Shown here piece by piece: positions 48,615 through 59,330 of a stretch of DNA of 64,000 nucleotides. Both the position numbers and the translations under genes were made by a program. Within the stretch, counting starts at the first letter, position 1; every line of letters starts with the position of its first letter. Location of the stretch: assembly GCA_050180485.1 (NCBI GenBank), contig JBFXED010000012.1, positions 34,474-98,473 on the forward strand, read 5' to 3'. Origin of the DNA: CADEGL01 sp050180485. Lineage in GTDB: Bacteria > Pseudomonadota > Alphaproteobacteria > CADEGL01. Under the pieces are notes generated by a model, which was not told the DNA's origin, did no database searches, and was given only the letters and a program-made list of their open reading frames with translations.

Positions 48615-49588
48615 CGGCGCCTCTCCTCGAGGTTCGCGATCTTCGCAAATGGTATCCCCTGCGCGGCGGAATCATTCCCCATGCGCGCGGCAGCGTGCGC
48701 GCGGTGGACGGCGTCAGCTTCGACGTCCGGCCCGGCGAGGTGTTGGGGTTGGCTGGGGAATCCGGCTCGGGCAAGACCACCATCGGCCGCTGCGTCTTGC
48801 GGCTGATCGAGGCGACCAGTGGAACCGTGCGGTTCCAAGGAAAGGACATCGCGGCCTTGGGGGCGCGCGATCTTCGCCTGTTCCGGCGGGCGGCGCAGAT
48901 CGTGTTCCAGGATCCGTTCTCTTCGCTCGATCCCCGCATGACGGTCGAGCAGATCGTCGTCGAACCGCTCCGGGTGCAAGGTCTGCTGACGGACGCCAAG
49001 GCCCGGCGCGCGCGCGCCACAGAACTGCTGGAGATGGTCGCTCTTTCGGCCCAGCACTTGGCCCGGCAGCCGCATGAGATGTCGGGCGGCCAGCGCCAGC
49101 GCGTCGGGATCGCGCGCGCCTTGTCCGTCTCGCCGTCTTTCGTCGTCGCCGACGAGCCCGTAGCTTCGCTGGACGTCTCGATTCAGGCCCAGATCGTCAA
49201 TCTCCTGAGCGACCTGCGCGCACGTCTGGGCCTCTCGATGCTGTTCATCTCGCACGACATCGCGGTGATGGAGCATCTGTCCGACCGGATCGCCGTGGTC
49301 TATCTGGGCCGCATCATGGAGGTCGCGCCGAAGCGGGTGCTGATCGGAAAGCCCAAGCATCCCTATACCGAGGCGCTTCTATCCGTGGTGCCCGATCCGA
49401 ACCCAGCAGCAAGGCGCGAGCGCATCATCCTGGAGGGCGATATTCCCAATCCCGCCGCGCCGCCGAGCGGATGCGTCTTCCGGACGCGATGCCGGTACGC
49501 CTTGCCGGAATGCGCGCAGACGGCGCCGCCGTTGCGCGAGGTAGGGCCCGACCACCAGACGGCCTGTATCCGGACGGACATCCTCTAG
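48611..49588 (+). CDS. dppF: ABC transporter ATP-binding protein (DppF/OppF type)
   Basis: A 325-residue ATPase partner of DppD. Walker A AGESGSGKTTIG, IVFQDPFSSLDPR, signature MSGGQRQRVGIARAL, Walker B VVADEPVASLD, H-loop FISHDIAV, and the C-terminal cysteine motif GCVFRTRCRYALPEC. ATG 48611 overlaps the dppD TGA. It is the final gene of the permease/ATPase block; the binding-protein gene follows after 128 bases with its own possible operator. Confidence 0.95.
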   Translation: MTAPLLEVRDLRKWYPLRGGIIPHARGSVRAVDGVSFDVRPGEVLGLAGESGSGKTTIGRCVLRLIEATSGTVRFQGKDIAALGARDLRLFRRAAQIVFQDPFSSLDPRMTVEQIVVEPLRVQGLLTDAKARRARATELLEMVALSAQHLARQPHEMSGGQRQRVGIARALSVSPSFVVADEPVASLDVSIQAQIVNLLSDLRARLGLSMLFISHDIAVMEHLSDRIAVVYLGRIMEVAPKRVLIGKPKHPYTEALLSVVPDPNPAARRERIILEGDIPNPAAPPSGCVFRTRCRYALPECAQTAPPLREVGPDHQTACIRTDIL

Positions 49589-49630
49589 GCTCGCCATAAT
49601 GGGCCGGGGGTGCGCGTTGACTGAAGTTTG

Positions 49631-49636
49631 GTATAC
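49631..49636. promoter_or_regulatory. GTATAC core before dppA-type gene
   Basis: tttgGTATACgcta lies in the 128-base gap between the second ATPase and the binding-protein gene, about 80 bases before its ATG. It shares the GTATAC core with the site at 45738-45751, so both could be read by the nearby GntR regulator. The flanks are not strongly symmetrical, so confidence is low. Confidence 0.3.
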
Positions 49637-49716
49637 GCTACGATGGTAGGCCAATAGGATGGTCAAAAGAGCCGATTGAACGGCCACGGGACAACGAACA
49701 GTTGGGGGAGAGCGCA

Positions 49717-51252
49717 ATGGATACCAAATGGTTTCGGCGGCTTGCCGCCGCGGTCCTGACGCTGGCCGGCATCGCCGTCGCGGCCTCGGACGGAAAAGCG
49801 CAGACGCCGCAGACGGGCGGCACGTTGAACGTGGGCATCTCGTCGGACCTGAAGACGCTGGACCCGGTCCAGTCCGTCCAGTTTCCGGAACGCCAGGTTC
49901 TCTATCTCATCTTCAATACGCTGGTTAAGTACGGCACCGATTATTCGATGCAGCCCGAACTGGCGGAAAGCTGGGACGTCTCGCCCGACGGTAAGAGGAT
50001 CACCTTCAAGCTGCGTCAGGGCGTGAAGTTCCACGACGGTACGCCGTTCAACGCGCAAGCCGTGAAGTGGAACATCGAGCGGCGCCTCGACCCGGCCGTC
50101 CAGTCTCCCCAGCGCGAACAGCTGGAGCCGTTGATCGCCTCGGTCGACGCCGTCGATGCCAATACGGTTGCCTTCAACCTGAAGCGTCCGTCGCCGTCGT
50201 TGCTGGGTCTCTTGGGCGAACGTCCGGGCTTCATGGTTTCGCCCACGGCGGCGGCCAAGTCCGGCGCCGATTTCGGCAACAGCCCGGTCGGCACCGGCCC
50301 CTTTGTCTTCAAGGATTGGACGCGGGGGAGCCAGATCACCCTCGACAAGAATCCGAACTATTGGGAAAAGGGCCTGCCCTATCTCGACAAGATCGTGTTC
50401 CGCGATCTGGCCAGCTCGATCGTCGGCATCCAGCGTTTGCAGACGGGCGAGTTGGACTTCGTCAACGAGCTGTCGCCCAACGACACCAAGCAGCTTGAGG
50501 GCAAGCCGGGAATCAAGCTGTACCCGATCACCGTGGGCCGCTGGTATTCGCTGCAGTGGCGCATGGACAAGCCGCCCTTCGACAATCCCAAGCTGCGCCA
50601 GGCGATCCAGCACGGCATCGACCGCAAGCGCATCAACGACATCGTGATGAACGGTAAGGGCACTGTTTCGGACAGCCCGACGCCAAAGGGCCTGTGGTGG
50701 CACGATCCCAGCATCAAGGCGCTCGACTACGATCCCGCGAAGGCCAAGGCGCTCCTGGCCGAGGCCGGCTATCCGAACGGCTTCGAGGTCTCGCTGGTCA
50801 CGCCGCAAATCCCGATCTTCCAGCAGATCGACCAGCTCGTGCAGGAGCAGTTGGCCCAGATCGGCGTCAAGCTGAAACTGGACCCGGTGTCGAGCGCGGA
50901 CTGGTACAACAAGATCGTCGACGGCTCGACGAACTTTTCGCCCTCTCGCTGGACGACCCGCCCCGATCCGGATGGCATCCTCTACATCCTGTTTCACAGC
51001 CAGGGTTTCCAGAACACCACCAAGTACAAGAACCCCAAGGTGGACCAGCTTCTGGACGAGGGAAGGCAGACCTACGACCAAGCAAAGCGCAAACCGCTGT
51101 ATTTCGAGGCGCAGAAGCTGATCATGGCCGACAACCCGATGCCACCGTTGTTCTTCTCGGTCGAATACGGTGCGCTGAAGGACAACGTGCAGGGCTTCGA
51201 GTGGATTCCCGACCAGATCCCGCGCTTCCGCGCGCTCTGGAAGACGAAATAA
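49717..51252 (+). CDS. dppA: ABC transporter substrate-binding protein (family 5)
   Basis: A 511-residue periplasmic binding protein. It has a signal peptide (FRRLAAAVLTLAGIAVAASDGKAQ), GGTLNVGISSDLKTLDPVQS, LAESWDVSPDGKRITFKLRQGVKFHDGTPF (SBP family 5 signature), NPNYWEKGLPYLDKI, and PKLRQAIQHGIDRKRI. Family 5 members capture peptides, nickel or other organic ligands for Dpp/Opp importers. ATG 49717 follows GGGGGAGA. A strong terminator lies 53 bases after the stop, closing the transport operon. Confidence 0.95.
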   Translation: MDTKWFRRLAAAVLTLAGIAVAASDGKAQTPQTGGTLNVGISSDLKTLDPVQSVQFPERQVLYLIFNTLVKYGTDYSMQPELAESWDVSPDGKRITFKLRQGVKFHDGTPFNAQAVKWNIERRLDPAVQSPQREQLEPLIASVDAVDANTVAFNLKRPSPSLLGLLGERPGFMVSPTAAAKSGADFGNSPVGTGPFVFKDWTRGSQITLDKNPNYWEKGLPYLDKIVFRDLASSIVGIQRLQTGELDFVNELSPNDTKQLEGKPGIKLYPITVGRWYSLQWRMDKPPFDNPKLRQAIQHGIDRKRINDIVMNGKGTVSDSPTPKGLWWHDPSIKALDYDPAKAKALLAEAGYPNGFEVSLVTPQIPIFQQIDQLVQEQLAQIGVKLKLDPVSSADWYNKIVDGSTNFSPSRWTTRPDPDGILYILFHSQGFQNTTKYKNPKVDQLLDEGRQTYDQAKRKPLYFEAQKLIMADNPMPPLFFSVEYGALKDNVQGFEWIPDQIPRFRALWKTK

Positions 51253-51304
51253 GTCCGCTTCCGAAAGGCGGTCGTGACTTCCCGTTATCGATCCGCCGCG
51301 TTCC

Positions 51305-51336
51305 TAGGCCCCGCAGTCATGCGGGGCCTATTTTTT
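51305..51336 (+). terminator. Rho-independent terminator after dppA-type gene
   Basis: An 11-base perfect stem (taggccccgca 51305-51315 with tgcggggccta 51320-51330) around a 4-base loop, immediately followed by six T (51331-51336). It is the clearest intrinsic terminator in the window and separates the importer operon from the aldo/keto reductase gene. Confidence 0.92.
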
Positions 51337-51369
51337 CCAAAATGCCTTCAGGTCTGAAAGAATAAGGCC

Positions 51370-52350
51370 ATGGAATACGTCAATCTCGGCCGGTCCAATT
51401 TGAAGGTGTCGCGCCTCATCCTGGGCGCCATGGGGTTCGGCGACCCAAGCTGGCGCTCGTGGGTGCTGGAGGCCGATGCCAGCCGCGCGATCATGCGCCG
51501 GGCGCTCGACCTGGGCATCAACGCCATCGACACCTGCAATTTCTATTCGCTGGGCCGCAGCGAGGAGATCGTGGGCGCGGCGATCAAGGATTTCGTGCGG
51601 CGCGAGGATATCGTCATCGCGACCAAGGCGGGCAATCCGATGTGGAAGGCGCCCAATGCCGGCGGCTTCTCGCGCAAGCATCTGTTCGAGGCCGTGGAGG
51701 CCTCGCTGAAGCGCCTGGGCGTCGACTATATCGACCTCTACCAGACGCATATTTGGAATCCCGCGACTAATCTCGAGGAGATGGTCGAGGCGTTCGACGC
51801 GCTCGTGCGCTCGGGCAAGATCCTTTATGCCGGTATCACCGACATCCCGTTCTGGCAGTTCGCCACGGCGGAGCTGTTCGCCAAGCACGAAGGCCGTGCA
51901 CGCTTCGTCTCGGTACAAAACCACTACAACCCGATCTGGCGCGAGGACGAGCGCGACTTGATGCCGTTCTGCCGCGCACAGGGCATCGCCCTCATCTCCT
52001 ACAGCCCCATGGGACGCGGCTTTCTCTGTGGGCGAGAGCGCCGCGATCCGAAGACGGGGTCCGAACGCGTCCGCTCCGACGATTATGCGCAGAAGCTGTT
52101 CGGACGGCCCTCGGACGAGGCCGTGGCCGACGCGGTCCTGGCGGTCGCCAAGGCTCGCGGCATCCAGCCCGCCCAGGTTGCCCTGGCCTGGACCTTGTCG
52201 CGTCCGGGCATGACGGCACCCGTCTTTGGCGCAACCAAGCCTGAGCATGTCGATGCCGCCGTCGCGGCGCTCGATCTCAAGCTTGATGCAGCGGAGATCA
52301 AGGCGATCGAGGCGCCCTACGTGCCGCGCCCCGCGGCCAGCCACGCCTAA
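51370..52350 (+). CDS. Aldo/keto reductase
   Basis: A 326-residue NADP-dependent TIM-barrel reductase. The tetrad is visible: Asp and Tyr in NAIDTCNFYSLGRSEEIVG, Lys in IATKAGNPMW, and His in LYQTHIWNPATN. ISYSPMGRGFLCG and GATKPEHVDAAVAAL complete the cofactor site. The group (AKR with SYSPMGRG) includes sugar and small-aldehyde reductases. It starts right after the terminator, with its own expression. Its position beside the luciferase-like and transport genes fits reduction of a carbonyl formed in the same catabolic route. Confidence 0.93.
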   Translation: MEYVNLGRSNLKVSRLILGAMGFGDPSWRSWVLEADASRAIMRRALDLGINAIDTCNFYSLGRSEEIVGAAIKDFVRREDIVIATKAGNPMWKAPNAGGFSRKHLFEAVEASLKRLGVDYIDLYQTHIWNPATNLEEMVEAFDALVRSGKILYAGITDIPFWQFATAELFAKHEGRARFVSVQNHYNPIWREDERDLMPFCRAQGIALISYSPMGRGFLCGRERRDPKTGSERVRSDDYAQKLFGRPSDEAVADAVLAVAKARGIQPAQVALAWTLSRPGMTAPVFGATKPEHVDAAVAALDLKLDAAEIKAIEAPYVPRPAASHA

Positions 52351-52447
52351 AGGAGTTTGCTTCCCGGGGGGAGCGTTGGGCGTTCGGGGCCGCTATGCTT
52401 GGCGGTCCCTGCCGTCCGTGGCCGGGTAAAGAGGGGAGTGAATTTCC

Positions 52448-53272
52448 GTGTACCAGACACTTCTTTACGAGAAGAAGGGCAAGATCGCCCATATCCAGTT
52501 CAACCGGCCCAAGGCGCTGAATGCCATCAACCTCGAGATGATGGAAGAGTTGCCCAAGGCGATCAAAGCGGCCGACAAGGACGACGACATCAGCGTCATC
52601 GTGCTGTCCGGGGCGGGTAAGAGCTTCGGCGCGGGTTACGACCTGAAGGTCGATTGGGGCAAGGTCTATGGCGGCGCGGCGGGGCGTACGCCGCTCGGCG
52701 TCCGGCAGATGCTGATCGACTGCGCGGCCGTCGAGTTCGCGCCGTGGGACTGCCAGAAGCCGACCATCGCCATGGTGCGCGGCCACTGCGTCGCGGGAAG
52801 TTGCGAAATCGCCATGATGTGCTGCGTCACCATCGCTTCCGAGAACGCGCAGTTCGGCGAACCCGAGATCCGCTTCTCGACCGCGCCGCCGGTCGTCGTC
52901 ATGCCGTGGACGATCGGCCTCAAGAAGGCGCGCGAGCTGCTCTACACCGGCGATCTGATCGACGCGCAAGAGGCGCTTCGGGTCGGCATGGTCAACAAGG
53001 TCGTGCCCGACGACAAGCTGGAGGAAGAGACCTTCAAGCTGGCCAAGCGCATGGCCACGATCTCGGTCGAGGGCCTCAAGACCACCAAGGCGGCGATCAA
53101 CCGCGGCGCCGAGATCGCGGGTTTCCGCGAGGCCGTGAACTACGGCATCGAGACCGGCGCCATCCTCGATTCGACGCCGACCGAGATGTACAAAAAATTC
53201 AAAGAGATCTCGGTCAAAGAAGGCTTGGGCGCGGCCGTGCGCTGGCGCGAGGCGCAGTTCAAGGACGATTGA
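52448..53272 (+). CDS. Enoyl-CoA hydratase/isomerase (crotonase) family protein
   Basis: A 274-residue crotonase. GTG start at 52448 with GAGGGGAG upstream. The oxyanion-hole regions are FNRPKALNAINLEMM, GAGKSFGAGYDLKV and MVRGHCVAGSCEIAMMCC; a catalytic acidic residue is likely in NAQFGEPEIRFS. The second family segment reads PPVVVMPWTIGLKKARELLY, where many hydratases have a GGTQRL-type loop, so it may be an isomerase or hydrolase and not a classic hydratase. Cysteine-rich stretches (CCVTIAS, EIAMMCC) are unusual. Last gene of this module before a terminator. Confidence 0.88.
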   Translation: MYQTLLYEKKGKIAHIQFNRPKALNAINLEMMEELPKAIKAADKDDDISVIVLSGAGKSFGAGYDLKVDWGKVYGGAAGRTPLGVRQMLIDCAAVEFAPWDCQKPTIAMVRGHCVAGSCEIAMMCCVTIASENAQFGEPEIRFSTAPPVVVMPWTIGLKKARELLYTGDLIDAQEALRVGMVNKVVPDDKLEEETFKLAKRMATISVEGLKTTKAAINRGAEIAGFREAVNYGIETGAILDSTPTEMYKKFKEISVKEGLGAAVRWREAQFKDD

Positions 53273-53294
53273 GCATCACGTGCATTCGTAATGG

Positions 53295-53326
53295 CGGGGC
53301 GGAATCGCGCAAGCGACTCCGCCCCG
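53295..53326 (+). terminator. Terminator-like hairpin after crotonase gene
   Basis: A 14-base stem with one A/C mismatch (53295-53308 with 53313-53326) and gcaa loop, 22 bases past the crotonase stop and just before the 3' end of the convergent antiporter gene, so it may serve both. It lacks a strong T-run (ttcgtt). Confidence 0.6.
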
Positions 53327-53330
53327 TTCG

Positions 53331-55109
53331 TTAGGCGCTCCGTCCGACGAAGCCGCGCATGGCGTGCCGCGCCCGCGCCAGTAGGCCGCGCGGCGTGTCA
53401 CTCTCATCGAGGCCGAGGATGTCGAGGCCGACCTTGCTGACGCCGTCGCCCGCGGTCTCGCGCACGGTGAGTGTGAGCGGTCCCATGGTGATCGCATCGC
53501 CCACCGCGGGCGCATGATCGTAAGCGTGGGCGAAATGCTCCGCCAAGGTTTGTCCGGCCTGGTCCGGCGGGATGGGCACGCCGTAGAGCGCGCCGATGGC
53601 GCCGAGCGCGAGGTTGCCGCCAAACTGCAGCTCGCCGAAGGGCAGGACGCCCGCGCCCTCCGTCGCGGAGAACAGGCGGTCGAGGAGTGGTGCGCGCGCG
53701 GGCGGCGCCAGGAAGTAGGCGTAGTCTCCGGAGCGCAGCGCGCCCGCTTCCGGCGGCGTCAGGATGCGGTCGTCGCGGATCACCATGTTGAGCCGCGCCC
53801 AGGATGGCGTCGCGCCATGGCGCAGGATGGGGCTGTCCTCGCTGACCGGATAGCCGACCATCTCAAGCTCCAGCTGGCCGGGCAGATCCAGTTCGACGCG
53901 TTTCACCGAGCGCGGCGCGCGCTGCAGGGTGACGCCGAGCTTGCGCGCGCTCCAGGCGATGGTCCAGCCCTGCACGATCAGCGAGACCAGCACGACCACG
54001 AAGCCGACGTTGAAATAGAGCTGCGCCTGCGGCAGGCGCGCGAGCACGGGGATCGAGGCCAGGAAAACGCCGACCGCGCCGCGCAAGCCCACCCATGAGA
54101 TGAAGATCTTTTCCCGCCAGGGAAATCGGAACGGCGTGAGGCACAGAATCACCGCCGCCGGCCGCGCGATGAACATCAGGCAGAAGGCCGTCGCCACCGC
54201 CGGAATCCAATACTCGATGAATTTGTGCGGCGAGACCAGAAGGCCGAGCAGCACGAACATGACGATCTGGCATAGCCAAGTGACCGCGTCGTGGAAGGTG
54301 ATGATCGCCGAATAGGCGCGCAATGGGCGGTTGCCCAGCACGAGCCCGGCCAGATAGACGGCCAAGAGCCCGCTGCCGTGGAGAACCACGGCAACCGCGT
54401 AGACCATCACTGCGGTGGTCATGACGAACAGCGGATGCAGGCCCTGCGGCATGCCGATGCGGTTCAAGAGCCACGAAGCCGCGAAGCCGCCGGCCAGCCC
54501 GATGGCGGCGCCGACCACGGTGTGCAGCGCGAGGGTGCCCGCCAGCCCCCAACTCGGATGCCCGCCCTGCAGGAGAAGCTCGACCAGCGCGATGGTCAGG
54601 AAGACGGCGACCGGATCGTTGGTGCCGGACTCGATCTCCAGCGTGTGACCGACGCGGCGCTTGAGATGCAGATCGCCGACACGGAGGAGGAAGAACACCG
54701 CGGCGGCATCCGTGGAGGCAATCACCGCCCCGAGAAGGAGGCCTTGCAGGAACGTGAGGTCGAGAAAGAACAGGGCGCCCACCGCCACGATGCCGGCGGT
54801 GAGCAGCACGCCCACCGTGGCCAGCGTGATCGAAGGCCACAAGACGCCGCGGAACGCGTTGAGCCGCGTCCGTAGACCTCCGTCGAACAGGATGACGGCC
54901 AGCGACACCGAGCCGACCAGATAGGCCATGCGGTAATCGTCGAAACGGATGCCGCCCGGCCCATCCTCGCCGGCCAGCATGCCGACGATGAGGAAAACCA
55001 GCAGCAACGGCGCGCCCACCCGGCTCGCGATCAGGCTCGACAGGATGCCCAGCAGCACCAGCAGGGCGCCCAGCAGGATCAGTGCGTTGAGGAAAGAGAT
55101 ATCGGCCAT
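53331..55109 (-). CDS. Potassium/proton antiporter (NhaP2/CvrA family)
   Basis: A 592-residue protein. Twelve or so spans make a CPA1 Na+/H+-exchanger domain (LIVGMLAGEDGPGGIRFDDY, LGAVIASTDAAAVFFLLR with the conserved Asp pair, ESGTNDPVAVFLTIALVELL, FISWVGLRGAVGVFLASIPV). Cytoplasmic tail: a TrkA-C-like segment (ELEMVGYPVSEDSPI) and a CorC/HlyC-like domain (FGELQFGGNLALGAIGALYG). This is the layout of NhaP2/CvrA, which exports K+ under hyperosmotic or alkaline load. ATG 55109 chosen; an upstream frame to 55163 adds a non-membrane Arg-rich segment. It faces recA's promoter region. Confidence 0.93.
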   Translation of the reverse strand: MADISFLNALILLGALLVLLGILSSLIASRVGAPLLLVFLIVGMLAGEDGPGGIRFDDYRMAYLVGSVSLAVILFDGGLRTRLNAFRGVLWPSITLATVGVLLTAGIVAVGALFFLDLTFLQGLLLGAVIASTDAAAVFFLLRVGDLHLKRRVGHTLEIESGTNDPVAVFLTIALVELLLQGGHPSWGLAGTLALHTVVGAAIGLAGGFAASWLLNRIGMPQGLHPLFVMTTAVMVYAVAVVLHGSGLLAVYLAGLVLGNRPLRAYSAIITFHDAVTWLCQIVMFVLLGLLVSPHKFIEYWIPAVATAFCLMFIARPAAVILCLTPFRFPWREKIFISWVGLRGAVGVFLASIPVLARLPQAQLYFNVGFVVVLVSLIVQGWTIAWSARKLGVTLQRAPRSVKRVELDLPGQLELEMVGYPVSEDSPILRHGATPSWARLNMVIRDDRILTPPEAGALRSGDYAYFLAPPARAPLLDRLFSATEGAGVLPFGELQFGGNLALGAIGALYGVPIPPDQAGQTLAEHFAHAYDHAPAVGDAITMGPLTLTVRETAGDGVSKVGLDILGLDESDTPRGLLARARHAMRGFVGRSA

Positions 55110-55218
55110 GCGCCCGTTTCCGCGTCGATTCCGCCCATCATAACGGAACGGCGGGCAAGACACCCCCGGATGTCACATTTTCCGTCTGTTTTTTCAGTGC
55201 CTTAGGGGATTGAAATGA

Positions 55219-55252
55219 GAACACTTGCGGAACAGAACAAATCCGGTACAAT
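55219..55252 (+). promoter_or_regulatory. SOS-controlled recA promoter
   Basis: GAAC-N7-GAAC at 55219-55233 is the alphaproteobacterial LexA box (reverse complement GTTC-N7-GTTC). It overlaps a -35 element TTGCGG (55225-55230); a -10 TACAAT lies at 55247-55252 with 16-base spacing. LexA bound here would block RNA polymerase until DNA damage, the expected recA control. Confidence 0.85.
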
Positions 55253-55351
55253 GCGTCGCTCAAGATTTCGCCGTGCCTTCACCAAGCCGGATCGCTGAGG
55301 CGGGCGGCTTCATTGAAAGCCCCAGGGGCGTGTGGAATAAGGAGACGGAAT

Positions 55352-56428
55352 ATGTCGGAAGCAGCGTTGCGCTTGGTCGGTAAGGACGAGATGGACAAGA
55401 ACAAGGCACTGGAAGCGGCCCTCACCCAGATCGAGCGTTCGTTCGGCAAGGGCTCGATCATGAAGCTCGGCCAGAACCAGAACATGGGCGAAGCAGAGGT
55501 CGTCTCCACGGGTTCGTTGGGATTGGATATCGCGCTCGGCATCGGCGGCCTGCCCAAGGGCCGCATCATCGAGGTCTACGGTCCGGAAAGCTCGGGTAAG
55601 ACGACGCTGGCGCTGCAGGTCGTGGCCGAAGCCCAGAAGAAGGGCGGCGTCTGCGCCTTCGTCGACGCCGAACACGCGCTCGATCCGTCCTATGCCCGCA
55701 AGCTGGGCGTGGACGTGGATGAATTGCTGATCTCCCAGCCCGATGCGGGCGAGCAGGCGCTCGAGATCGCCGACACGCTGGTGCGCTCCGGCGCCATCGA
55801 CGTGCTGGTCATCGACAGCGTGGCCGCGCTGGTGCCGCGCGCCGAGTTGGAAGGCGAGATGGGCGACAACCATATGGGCCTGCATGCCCGTCTGATGAGC
55901 CAGGCGTTGCGCAAGCTGACCTCGTCGATCTCGCGTTCGAACACGATGGTGATCTTCATCAATCAGCTTCGGATGAAGATCGGCGTCATGTTCGGTAACC
56001 CGGAAACCACCACCGGCGGCAACGCCCTGAAGTTCTATGCTTCCGTGCGTCTCGACATCCGCCGCATCGGCGCGATCAAGGAGCGCGACGAGGTGGTGGG
56101 CAACCAGACCCGCGTGCGCGTAGTGAAGAACAAGATGGCGCCGCCGTTCAAGGTGGTGGAGTTCGACATCATGTACGGCGAGGGTGTCTCCAAGGCCGGC
56201 GAGCTGATCGACCTGGGTGTCAAAGCCAACGTGGTCGAGAAGTCGGGCGCCTGGTTCTCCTATGACGGCCAGCGCATCGGTCAGGGCCGCGAGAACGTGA
56301 AAACGTTCCTCAAGGAGCATCCGGACGTGGCGGCCTCGATCGAGAAGGCCGTGCGCGAGAATGCCGGCCTGGTCGCTAACGCCATGATGGGCGCGCCGGA
56401 AGAGGGTGAATCGGCCGCCGACGATTAA
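55352..56428 (+). CDS. recA: Recombinase A
   Basis: A 358-residue DNA strand-exchange ATPase and LexA co-protease. Walker A is GPESSGKTT (residues 77-85), preceded by GLDIALGIGGLPKGRIIEVY; Walker B is IDVLVIDSVAAL; the L2 loop region is NPETTTGGNALKFYASVRLD. The acidic C-terminal tail is present (EEGESAADD). ATG 55352 has GGAG eight bases before it. An SOS box and promoter lie upstream. It is followed by alaS, the common alphaproteobacterial order. Confidence 0.99.
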   Translation: MSEAALRLVGKDEMDKNKALEAALTQIERSFGKGSIMKLGQNQNMGEAEVVSTGSLGLDIALGIGGLPKGRIIEVYGPESSGKTTLALQVVAEAQKKGGVCAFVDAEHALDPSYARKLGVDVDELLISQPDAGEQALEIADTLVRSGAIDVLVIDSVAALVPRAELEGEMGDNHMGLHARLMSQALRKLTSSISRSNTMVIFINQLRMKIGVMFGNPETTTGGNALKFYASVRLDIRRIGAIKERDEVVGNQTRVRVVKNKMAPPFKVVEFDIMYGEGVSKAGELIDLGVKANVVEKSGAWFSYDGQRIGQGRENVKTFLKEHPDVAASIEKAVRENAGLVANAMMGAPEEGESAADD

Positions 56429-56432
56429 GCGG

Positions 56433-56457
56433 TTCGCCCGCCGATAGAGCGGGCGAA
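56433..56457 (+). terminator. Hairpin after recA
   Basis: A 9-base stem ttcgcccgc/gcgggcgaa with a 7-base loop, 4 bases after the recA stop. There is no T-run, so it may stabilise the recA mRNA end or attenuate instead of terminate. Confidence 0.35.
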
Positions 56458-56650
56458 GGATTCAAGGTCGGGGCGCGGGCGGGCCGGGAAACGGGCTCGC
56501 CCGCCGCTCTTTCCAGGGCGCGCGCAGGGCTTAAATCCAAAAGGGCGGCGGGCTTTTCCGCCTTTCGCTTGTGGACAGATTCGCCCGGCAGGCAGTACAA
56601 GCGGGGCCGCCCGAGGACGCGGAATTTGGACCGCCGGGCCCCAGGACGCC

Positions 56651-59308
<2,658 letters not shown>

Positions 59309-59330
59309 CGCGGCACCAGAGGGGGCGGGG

